Positions 22,676 to 32,310 of a stretch of 64,000 nucleotides of DNA are shown piece after piece. The notes under the pieces were generated by a model. The model saw only the letters and a list, made by a program, of their open reading frames with translations, searched no databases and was not told the DNA's origin. Both the position numbers and the translations under genes were made by a program. Position 1 is the first letter of the stretch, and each line of letters opens with the position of its first letter. The stretch lies in the NCBI RefSeq assembly GCF_020906515.1, contig NC_085850.1, forward strand, positions 1,674,001 to 1,738,000, in the 5' to 3' direction. Origin of the DNA: Vanrija pseudolonga. Lineage: Eukaryota; Basidiomycota; Tremellomycetes; Trichosporonales; Trichosporonaceae.

Positions 22676-23274
22676 ATGGCAGACAAGAAGATCGCGGCGA
22701 TCCAGGCAAAGCTGCAGGAGTCGTCGCGCGACTTTCAAAAGCTCGAGTCGGGTGCGTGCGGCTGCGGCGAGCCGTGTGCCTACGAAGCTAACATCCCAGA
22801 CATGGCCGGCACCATCGAGGCGCGCCAGCGGCTGGACGCGCAGCTGTCCGAGAACCAGCAGGTGCTGAAGGCGAGTCGAGCTGCGTGGCGACGTAAATTG
22901 TAGCTCACCCGCACAGGAGTTTGAGGGCCTCAAGGCGCACAACACGGTGTTCAAGCTCATCGGCCCCGGGCTCGTGCCGCAGGACCAGGCCGAGGCGCGG
23001 GCCAACGTCCAGAAACGTCTCGAGTTCATCAAGAGCGAGATGTGGGTGCAGCGTTGTGGCTCAGCTGACGGCAGTACGCGCGTCGAGAAGCAGATCAAGG
23101 ACCAGGACGCCGTGGCGTCGAAGAAGAAGGACGAGGTGGGTCGTCTCTTGTCGCCGGCTGTACTTCGCGGCGCCTCCCCCCTCCCGGCCTGCTCGCTGAC
23201 CCTCGCCCCAGATCATGGCCCTCCAGCGCGAGTTCCAGGCGCTGCAGCCCCCCAGCGCTGTGCCGGCCAAGTAG
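22676..23274 (+). CDS. PFD6: Prefoldin subunit 6
   Basis: Exons 22676-22751, 22800-22870, 22917-23041, 23075-23135 and 23212-23274 encode 131 residues, the normal size. Beta-type prefoldin features are present: an N-terminal coiled coil (IQAKLQESSRDFQKLESDMA), ENQQVLKEFEGLKAHNTVFK, the hairpin KLIGPGLVPQDQAEARANV, and a C-terminal coiled coil ending ALQREFQALQ. It is one of six subunits of the jellyfish-shaped co-chaperone that passes actin and tubulin to CCT. Intron 2 uses a GC donor (AAG then GCGAGT), and intron 3 is only 33 nt; skipping either choice would break the match to the family. Confidence 0.92.
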
Positions 23275-24728
23275 GCGCGCGATAGAGCAGAGCATTGGCG
23301 TCTAATTCGGCGGCCTGGCCGCCTCTCATTTGTATGCATAGCCATCGACACGGACGCGGGCGGGAGCGTACTCGTAAAGGGGGCGGGTTGTTGTGCTGGT
23401 CTCCGCTGAGCCCGTGGTGGTGTGCTGAGGGCTGGGCGATGGCAGAAGTGCACGGCACGGCCGGGGCCAGCAGCGAGAGGGTGGGCTTGCAGCTTACATC
23501 TTACCTGTCGCCTCTGGCGCTGGAGCAGGGGTGTGACACTGGACTCACTTCCAGCTCATAGTCTGTCAAGATCGCACGCCGTCCGGCGGTCCTTGCGGCA
23601 CCACGCAGGCGGAGTCAGCTGCGGCCGACCTGTGAGTATCGACGGAGACGTCGCGGCTGGGATTTGTGGGAGAGGTGTGCCGTCTTTCTTCTGTCGTCTG
23701 AAGTTCACTACCTCGTTGTGTTTCACGCCCATGACTGGGACAGTCGACGACGATGACAGAGATTGCCGTCTACATCGCGTCAATGAGCGCCTTTCAGTCC
23801 GTCGTGGGACTGAAGACGATGACATTTGAAGTCTCCGTTTCCTCGACATATGTTCCTACCCCTCTGTGAACTTCGCCTGATACCCGGTTGTTACGGTACT
23901 GGGACTGACTGCAACGTAGTGATTCACGGTCGTGGCACACTGGCCAACCGACGACAACGACGATGACGACGACTGGTGGCAGTTGCCATGACACCGCCCC
24001 ACCACCCGTCACCATCGGAGGCCTTTTCTTCCTCTACAGGCAGAGGGTGCACTATACGGATTGTGGCCAGCCCTTTGGGAGGTTCAGCGTTCGCGGAAGA
24101 GGGCGACGAACCGGACGACAGCAGATAATAGGAGAGCGAGAGGTACGAGTTGAGAATAGTCGTCTTGGCCAGTACCTGTCACACAGCTGGCGCGTGTGAG
24201 GATGGAGGGGGTGGGGGGGGCAGGAGGCAGAGCACAAAGTCGGAAATGAAGAAAGAAAGGGTGAAGCCCGAACACAAGACGATAACAGACGACATGCTGT
24301 ACTGTACGCCGGCGAGCCCCAGATACACCGTGTTACAACGACAACAGCACACGACCGGCACAGTCCCACTTTCGTTACTACCTGCACGAGCAGTAGACAT
24401 CGCTAGGAGCGTCTGACAGGCAATCGGAGAGAGAAGGCACAGAAGCGTGCCGTGGGCAGCTGTTGCAGCCCAAGGCAATCGTCGTATTGTCGACACCAAC
24501 AGTGCCACGACAGCGTTCTTTCATCCGTCTGACCTTTTCCCAACGTCGCAAGCAGCGCAAACAACGTACATCATGCCCATTACCACCCACGCCATGCAGG
24601 AGCCTTCCAAGAGGCACAGCCTTTCGACAAACGCCATTGTAACCCTCCTCCCTCTCCTGCCACTATGGCTGTGCCTCGCTGTGCGCGCAGCCAACACCGA
24701 GCTCACCCCGCCGTCAGCGTCGATTTCC
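23275..24728. other. Gene-poor spacer between prefoldin 6 and the tR­NA pair
   Basis: About 1.45 kb with no convincing gene. An open frame near 24573-24785 begins with a hydrophobic stretch but runs into the tRNA and has no family resemblance. A small RNA cannot be excluded by eye; I see no clear snRNA or snoRNA boxes. Confidence 0.45.
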
Positions 24729-24813
24729 GGAGACATAGCTCAGCTGGGAGAGCGAGCGACTGAAGTTCAGTCATCACATCGCTAGGTCGGGTGTTCGATC
24801 CACCCTGGCTCCA
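24729..24813 (+). tRNA. tRNA-Phe (anticodon GAA) with a 12-nt intron
   Basis: The cloverleaf can be drawn: acceptor GGAGACA/TGGCTCC (one mismatch), D arm GCTC/GAGC, anticodon stem AGCGA/TCGCT, T arm GGGTG-TTCGATC-CACCC. The anticodon GAA is at 24762-24764. An intron at 24766-24777 sits after position 37, and its first bases (ttcag) can pair with the anticodon loop, as is usual for nuclear tRNA introns. No T run follows before the next tRNA. Confidence 0.9.
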
Positions 24814-24852
24814 CAATCGACCGGCGTGCCTGGCACGTCGAGCACACCACTA

Positions 24853-24935
24853 TCTGCTATAGTACAGTGGTCAGTATATCTGCCTTTCAGGACTCTGTAG
24901 CGCAGACGACCCGGGTTCGAACCCCGGTAGCAGAA
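24853..24935 (+). tRNA. tRNA-Glu (anticodon TTC) with an 11-nt intron
   Basis: Perfect 7-bp acceptor TCTGCTA/TAGCAGA, D stem GTAC/GTAT, anticodon stem TCTGC/GCAGA and T arm CCGGG-TTCGAAC-CCCGG. The anticodon TTC is at 24886-24888. The extra 11 nt at 24890-24900 lie at the usual intron position. A TTTT at 24938-24941 directly after the gene fits a pol III terminator. Confidence 0.9.
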
Positions 24936-24937
24936 GC

Positions 24938-24941
24938 TTTT
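24938..24941 (+). terminator. RNA polymerase III terminator (TTTT) after tRNA-Glu
   Basis: Four T residues follow the tRNA-Glu end by two bases. It is the first such run after the start of tRNA-Phe. Confidence 0.6.
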
Positions 24942-25354
24942 GCCGGTTTGTATGGCCTGTTTGAAAGGAGGTTGTGATGGAGATGTTGGGACTGGATCGA
25001 GAGAGAATGTAGAATGCATAGATAGACAGCGTAGAAACCGGCTTATAAGGTGTGCAGGCCTGGCTGCGCAGGCTGGTGAAAGTGGTGGTACGTAAGGCCG
25101 GGCGTAGGGCACGGCAGGAGACGCCCAAAGGAAGGGCGAGGGAAAGCCAGAGGTGATCATGCCTGGGTGATTAGGATAAAGCGATTAGGGGCCTGAGGGG
25201 GGGCCATTACACGGCGGATTAGAAACACCAGGTGGCGCTGGGCACATGCGCTGACGTAACTGCACCCCTCAGTGTCCCTGACGCCGCTCAAGCCACTCTC
25301 GCCATTACCAGCGTCATTGCCTCGATCCACCCTTCTTCAACCCATTCCACCACA
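24942..25354. other. Spacer between the tRNA pair and the sugar carrier gene
   Basis: About 410 bp that should hold the promoter of the carrier gene. No feature is recognised apart from a G-rich run near 25195-25205. Confidence 0.45.
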
Positions 25355-27725
25355 ATGACAAGCCCAAGAACACCGCGGCGCTTCGGCTCAAGAGAACCCA
25401 TCACACCGGGGCGCGACGACGCAAACGGTGCGAACAGCGCAAGCCCATTAGGCCTGGGACAGCCGCCAGGAAGACAAGGCGGCAGCGGTGGCGAGCGTTA
25501 CACTTCACTCTCGTCGCTCATGCGCTCCCCGGACCCCGCGTCTCCCACGGGCCGCAACGGCGCATCGGGGTGGCGGCTGCCGATTACCGAGGGTGTCGTG
25601 GTGCACGATTCGAACGGCAACGGCGTGGCACACAACCGCGGCCGGGAGAAGCAGCGCCTCAGCCTCTGGCGGCTGATGGCGCTCACCGTGTCCATGGGCG
25701 GGAGCCAGGTGAGTCGGCGTGGGCTGCGGGCCTGTACATGACGCGAGGCTGACGCGCAACAGATCGCTTGGACAGTGTAAGTCTTTCCCCGACGCGCCCC
25801 CCCTGACATGCAGCGAGCTAGGCTACGGCACGCCCTACCTCCGAGACCTGGGCATGTCCGAGTCCATGACGTCGCTGGTATGGCTCGCAGGTCCCATATC
25901 CGGCCTCGTCGTGCAGCCACTTATTGGGGCAATCTCGGACAGCTCGACATCGCGCTACCGACGCAGATACTGGGTCGTGGCTAGTACCGTGCTCCTCGTC
26001 CTCTCGGGTCTCGGGCTCGCGTTCACCGAGCCGGTGGCCAAGGCGATCGTGGACCTGTTTGGCGGCGGACAAGGCGACTGGGACCCGAACACAGGTGCCA
26101 TGGTGCGCGAACTGGCCATTGCGATCGCCATCTTCTGCTTCTACTGCCTCGACTTTGCGCTCAACGGCCTGCAGGCGTCACTGCGCAACCTCGTGTTCGA
26201 CGTCACGCCGAGCGACCAGCTCAACTCGGCCAATGTCTGGAACGGGCGCTTCAACCACCTCGGCAACATTGTCGGGTTTACAATGGGATACATGAACCTC
26301 AACAATGTGTGGGGGTTGAAGTGGCTCGGAGGGGACCAGTTCCGCAAGCTCTGCGTGCTGTCCCTCATCCTCCTTGTCATCACCGTCTGGATCACATGCC
26401 ACTTTATCGAGGAGGACGAGCGTGCGACCCACTTCCATCGCCGATCAAAACTCCGCGACATCCTGGCTACCATCAAGGAAGCAATCGTCACGCTCCCAAA
26501 GCCCGTTAGGCGCATCTGTATGGTCCAGATCGCCGCCTTCATGGGCTGGTTCCCATTCCTCTTCTACGCGACCTACTACGTCATCAACGTCATGGCGTAT
26601 GAGCTAGGTCACGAGCCTGACTTGACAGTTGCGACGCGCGCAGGAAGCTTCGCGCTCCTCATCTACTCGTTCGGTGCGTCGATATTTCTGTAGGCACATC
26701 TGACTCCCCCTCAGTGGCGATCATTGCTGGCACCGTTCTTCCGTGGTTCTCAGAGCGCGACCCCCGCCTTGTGGGCGCCACCTACGATGACGACTCTGCA
26801 GACGAGGACGAGACGCTCGACTCGGAGTTTGCGAGGGATCGCGCTCATCAGGCCGAAGTGGAGCGAGTCCGCGAAATGGTCCGCCAGTGGAAGCTGGAAG
26901 TCGTTAGGGATGGCAAGGAGCTCAAGCTGCCCAGGAGTGAGCGTTACTCGTCGACATAGTCTGACCCCAGTGCCGTTCTTACTTCGCAACATCTGGACTT
27001 GGGCACTGGTCCTCTTTTTCGTCCTCATGATGGGGACATTTGCTGTCCAGAAGGTTTGGCAGGCCACGATCCTCATCTCGCTCGTCGGCATCTGCTGGGC
27101 TGTTGCCTGTTGGGTGTAAGTTCTACTCGTGTCGACGTGCAATTCTAAATTCCCAGCCCCTTTGCCATGATCATGGAGTTCCTCAAGGAGTTGGAGCAGC
27201 CCGGAGCCAATGGCACAAACGGAGCAGCGACGGACGATCGCCCCGCCCACGGCCGGTCGTCATCGCTGGGGCCTGCATTCCGTCCAGGGCAGAACTCTAC
27301 CCTTTCCGAGACCACTCCACTGATGAGGAGCTACTCCACTGCCGACCTGGAGGGTGCCAGCATGGAGTTTGCTGGACAGGGATCTGTCGCCGGGGGCACC
27401 ATCATGGGCATCCACAACCTGGCCATTGTCTTCCCCCAGTTCATTGTTGCGCTGGTCGCGTCCGTCATTTTCAGGGTGGCCGACGGCGACGCCGGTGACT
27501 CGGCTCCTGCCTTTGACGAGGTGTTCAAGGCCAAGACGGGTGTGGCGTGGGTCCTTCGTTTTGGAGGTCTGATGGCACTCGTGGGAGCCGTCATCTGCCG
27601 CCAGGTGCCACCGACCAAGACTGAAAAGGTGAGTCGCACGAGTCGCCGGGAAGCAACACTGTTAACATGCCTCGCAGATCATGCGTCGCCGTCTTGCCGA
27701 GATTCGCGAAGAGATTGGAGAGTAG
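25355..27725 (+). CDS. Sucrose/alpha-glucoside transporter, GPH-type MFS carrier
   Basis: Seven exons (25355-25708, 25763-25776, 25814-26673, 26715-26936, 26971-27115, 27157-27628, 27678-27725) encode 704 residues. A disordered N-terminus (~105) is followed by about 12 membrane spans. Marks of the sucrose-transporter group are GSQIAWTVELGYGTPYLRDL in span 1, the loop SDSSTSRYRRRYW, QPLIGAISD, and NVWNGRFNHLGNIVGF. These proteins take up sucrose or maltose with protons (plant SUT, fission yeast Sut1). The long central loop is acidic, and a second loop carries Ser-rich TTPLMRSYST. The span-1 motif is built from three exons, of which the middle one is 14 nt. Substrate is inferred. Confidence 0.88.
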
Positions 27726-27945
27726 GCCATGTATCAATACGTTTTACACTGTAGAAGTGATGGATTGTTTGTGATTGATTTGATTCCGCGAGGGGCCATG
27801 TAGCGTGTCACCCTGGAGTGTGACGTCCACACTACCGAGCACCGACGCGACCCCCCCTCCTCAACGCATTCTCGACAACTTCCAGTAACTTGTTCCTTTA
27901 CATCTAGAGCCACAACCCCGCGACCACGGGCCAACACACGACGCA

Positions 27946-30900
27946 ATGGCTCGTAGACCAAACCCGGGGTCCCGGTTCCAAATATCCAACCCGCAGCCGG
28001 TCCCAGAACTCGACTTTCTCGGCGCAGGTGGTCTGAGCGATGGCCCATATCCGCACCCGAGCGCGCCGGCGTCCAACCTTGCGCGGCCAGCGTGGCCGGC
28101 CGGCGGCGAGGCGACCCGCTCACAGGTCAATGCCGACCTGTCGCAGCGGCTGAACGGCGGCGTCCTGTCGGGCGGCATCCCCATCGGCGGCATCGTCAAC
28201 AGCGGCGGCCCACCCGGCCGGCGGCCATCGGCAGGCCACTCGCCCGGCCAGTCGACGTCGGCCTTGCCCCCCGTCGTGCATGCGCGCTCGGCGTCGCGGC
28301 AGTCGGTGGGCATGCGCGACCCATCAGGCTTCTCCCCGCCCCGACCGCAGCGCTCGCTGCGCCGCGGTCGCGAGAGCGAGGACATGCAAGGTGGCGCGCC
28401 GCCTCCGTCGTCGCTCCGCACGGTGCCGACGACGCACGTCACCCGCCCGTCGAACGGCCAGAGGATAGAGATTCCGCCGCCCACGCGCCTCCAGATCCCG
28501 CCGGTGCACGACTCGCCCGTGGAGCTCGTGATCCCGCCGGTCGACTACTCGCCCGTGTCGCCTGTGGACGGGCGCCCGACTGGCGGCTGGGCGGCTGACC
28601 GCGCCGACCGCGCCGTCGCGCGCCAGCAGAGCGACGAGGTCGCGCAGCAAGCCGCCGCGGTGCGCGCTGGAACGGGGAACACTGCCGACGACCGCCTCCG
28701 GAACGTCGTCAACGCGTTCAGGTCGGCGGGAAGAAGCGCCCAGAATCAACCACAGCAGCAGCAGCGCCGTCCGCGCAGGGGCACAGTCACGAGACCGGCC
28801 GAGAATAACAACTGGGACGATCTGACGTCTGGCGTTGGTGGCGGCAAGTTTGCCGAGATCGATGGTGGGTGGACGAGGTCGGTGCTCGCTGACCGTTGCA
28901 GGTGTGATGCGCCGAATTCGAAAGGACTGGCCGTTCATCATGGAGGGCGACTTCTCGTCGTCGTCACTTGCACTGTCATTGCTATCCCAGGCGCCGAGTA
29001 GAAGCCTACCGCCGCATCCCGATCTCGAGGACTTTGAGGCGGTCCATTCGGCGCTGTCGATCAGCCTGCAGACGGCGGTGCAGTCGCATTTCCAGACATT
29101 CGCCGCATCGCTGCCAACACACGCAAACTTTGTCGCTGCGCTTGAGCGTGCCCAAGCACAGGTCAAGGTCTCGCGTGTGGCGTTGAAAGACGCCCAGGAG
29201 GGTATCAGCAGCAAAGGCAAGGCCGAACTCTCGAGCGTCAGGACACGAGAGCGCATGGTGCGCGAAATGCTCCAGATCCTTGATCACATGTAGGTCTTCG
29301 GGTCGCGTACTATGCTAACCCCACAGCGACGAGCTGAAAAAGGTGCCCGAGAAGCTCGAGTCCCTGGTCGCGGAAAAGCGATTCCTGCAAGCTGCACTGC
29401 TGCTGGTTCGCAGCATCAAACAGATCAACCATGAGGATATCCGCGACATTGGTGCCATGTCAGAACTGCGATTGTTCTTCAACTCGCAGGAGACATCACT
29501 CACCGACGTCTTGGTCGAAGAGTTGCATAACCACATCTACTTGAAGACGTTTAACAGTGAGACAAGGTGGCGGTCATATGTGCCAGGACAAACGAAGCGT
29601 GAGTGTGTGTTGTTGCGGCATGACTTCTGACGCCCCAGTGCCCGTCATCGAATGGGCAGAGGACGCCCCTATCCGCAGAGATGCCTCTGGATCGGTCGAA
29701 ACATCGTCCCGCTTTTCGAGCTACATTTCTCATCTCGCCGTCAAGCCAAACCACGAGCCAATACTCAATGAGATTGCGGCGCGAAGCGGCAGGTCAGCGT
29801 CGCAGTTGGCGAACACGGCGTCGATCACGTCCTTGACATCCGTCGGAACTACGACCGATGCGGTGACAGGTGAGGTCGACTCATTTGCCTACATGGAGAC
29901 ACTGCTCGAGGCACTGGCGGCGTTGGGCAAGCTCGGTACAGCCTTGGACGCATTGGTGACCCGTGTACCGACCGAGATTCACTCCTTGATCGACACGACC
30001 AGCGACGAGGTCGAAGAACGAGCAGAGCAGCGTGCGGAAGAGATCTCCGCCCTTCGTCCACCAAGCCTGTTACTGGCAGAAAAGCAGGACTTGGAGAGCA
30101 TGCCGCTCTTCGACAGCGACAGAGTGTCCGCGTCAGGCGACCAGGGCGGCCTCCCAAAGCACGCCGTCATCCTTCAAGACTTGTTCTGGACGCTCTACTC
30201 CAAACTGTCGGCAGTGATGGAGGCGCACCGCGCCGTCTACGAGGCTGCACGCTGGATCGCCTCCCGCCGAGACTTTAGGGATAACAGCAAGGCAGACCTG
30301 AATCTCAACGTTCCAGTGCTCGAGATCTGGCGGCCGGTGCAGCACGAGGTCCGTCAGCTGCTACAAATCTACCTCAACGACGAATCGGCTGGATCCAAAT
30401 CAAACTCCAGTGCCATTCCCAGCGTCAACGAGGTGCTCCGTGACGGCAAATCCCGAGACAAGACACGAGATCTGTTCAGGTTTAGCGACACCGACACCCG
30501 CGCGGTCAACAATGAGATCAAGGAGGTCGACGAGGCACTCAAGCAGTCACTGCGAGCGTCGGTCCCAGGATTGATCAACCTGCAGTCCGGCGATGTCAAT
30601 GTCCTCAGCGGTGGTCTGGCATCGGATGATCGAGTTACGGCGGCAGGGGGATACCGAACCCTCACACCCGCCAACCTCTTCAATGTAACGATCCTCTTCC
30701 AGCCAACACTGGCTTTCATCGACCGGGCAGTGGCAATCGTCCCGCCCGGCTTCGAAGACGACATGTCACAGTTCGGAACAGTACTCGAAGAGTTTGTCGT
30801 CGACGCCTACATCCCGCAGCTCAAGGAAAAGGTCACCGCCTCGTTCCAACAGGCCGTGTCTGGTTACGACGCCTTCCAGCTCGATCGCCGACCAGGCCTT

Positions 30901-32188
30901 GGTGACAAGCCGCCTCTCAAGGTTGGTCACATCTCAGCGAAAGCTTGCTAACCATTCCAGTCTAGCGTACGGGTTATGACATTGGTGCAGGGCCTGTGTA
31001 CCATGCTCCAGCAAACGCCGTTCCACAAAGAGGACTACAGCCGCCTTATTGTCGGCGTGGTGGTGCAGTACTACGAGCAGTGCGCCACCAGGTTCAAGGA
31101 TCTAGCAACGCTCCCACCGAGCCGTACCTCGCCTACGCAGGCACTTGCCCTCCCGGCTGTATGGGCACAGCGCGACGATGTCATGGCTGCCATGACGCGC
31201 GTCCGGGGCGCCTCTGTGAGTTGGAGCGGAGGGAACCACGACTGACAGTCCAGCTCGACGACCGCGACGAAGTCGAGGATGCAGAGCAGCGTGAAGTCGC
31301 CCTCGAGATGGGCCTCTTGGACAACAAGATGCCCCGCGAGTCGCAGCTCATCAACTCGACGCGCCGCTTCGAGTCAATCGGCCACCTGGCCCAGACGATA
31401 CGATGGTTCATGGACTCGCTCATCGACATCCAGGAGTTGGTTGACGACAAGACAGCCGAAACGGCAACCATGAGCGACGGCACGGCGAGCACGGCGCCTC
31501 GCCTGCCCCTCACCCACGCCATGGCACAGCGCTTCGGAGCCATTGTCAAGACCTACCAGCAGCTCATTGATATGACGCTCAACACGATGCGCCTCGAGGT
31601 GCGCTGTCGTGCACTGTGCAACCTCAGCGCGTCTTTGCAACAGGTGGGTGCCTTCCCTTGCCACATCAGCTGACATTGTAGGGCGATTTCCGTCTTGAGA
31701 GTGAAGCCCTGGAGCCCGACCCAGACGTCACGGACCTCAACACGTCGCTCATGGAGGCCGACGAGATTGTTTCACGCGCGCTGTCGCCAGCCGACAAGGA
31801 GTTCATCTTCCGCGGCCTCGCGGCGCTGATTGATCACGTCTACGTCCACGCCGCGCGCAACATCAAGGTCGTCAACTCGGCGGGTGTGCGCAAGATCCGC
31901 CGCAACATTCTGTCCCTTCAGCAAACGCTGCGCGGCATCATCGTGTCCGAGCCAGAGGGCATGCTCCTCCGCGCCACGGAATACTGGGACCTGTTTGAAC
32001 GTGGCCCTACGAAAACGCTCAAGAGCATCCACACGACCGACCCCCTCTTCTCGTTTGACGACTACAACGCAATGCTCACGCTGCAGTGCAAGACCGACTC
32101 GGACGAGACACTGCCCGACCTCAACGAGTATCTTATCGATCTTCACGCACTCGCCATGTCCATCCCCGGCTGGGACGTCGGGGCCTAG
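27946..32188 (+). CDS. SEC8: Exocyst complex component SEC8 (EXOC4)
   Basis: Seven exons (27946-28864, 28902-29289, 29327-29598, 29639-30921, 30961-31215, 31254-31643, 31682-32188) with introns of only 37-40 nt encode 1337 residues. The N-terminal ~300 are disordered and Pro/Arg-rich. The Sec8 core begins at VMRRIRKDWPFIMEGDF, continues with the coiled-coil region FVAALERAQAQVKVSRVALK and AAEKRFLQAALLLV-type helices, and ends with the CATCHR helical bundle (SLQQTLRGII, LFSFDDYNAMLTLQCKTD). Sec8 helps tether secretory vesicles to the plasma membrane. The 300-residue disordered front is longer than in most relatives and Ser/Pro-rich, so it may be phosphorylated; that is inference. Confidence 0.93.
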
Positions 32189-32310
32189 CCCGGCCCTGCT
32201 CTGGTAGCGGGCCATATCGTAATGGATTATCCTGTAATACTATGCCATGCTGCTACAGTGATGCTGCGGACGCTGAGATCAAGTGGATATGGATATTACT
32301 GACGACGACT

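Noticed and set aside
24573-24785. Small open frame with a signal-peptide-like start before tRNA-Phe
   Set aside because: Its 3' end overlaps the tRNA gene, and nothing beyond a hydrophobic stretch supports coding.
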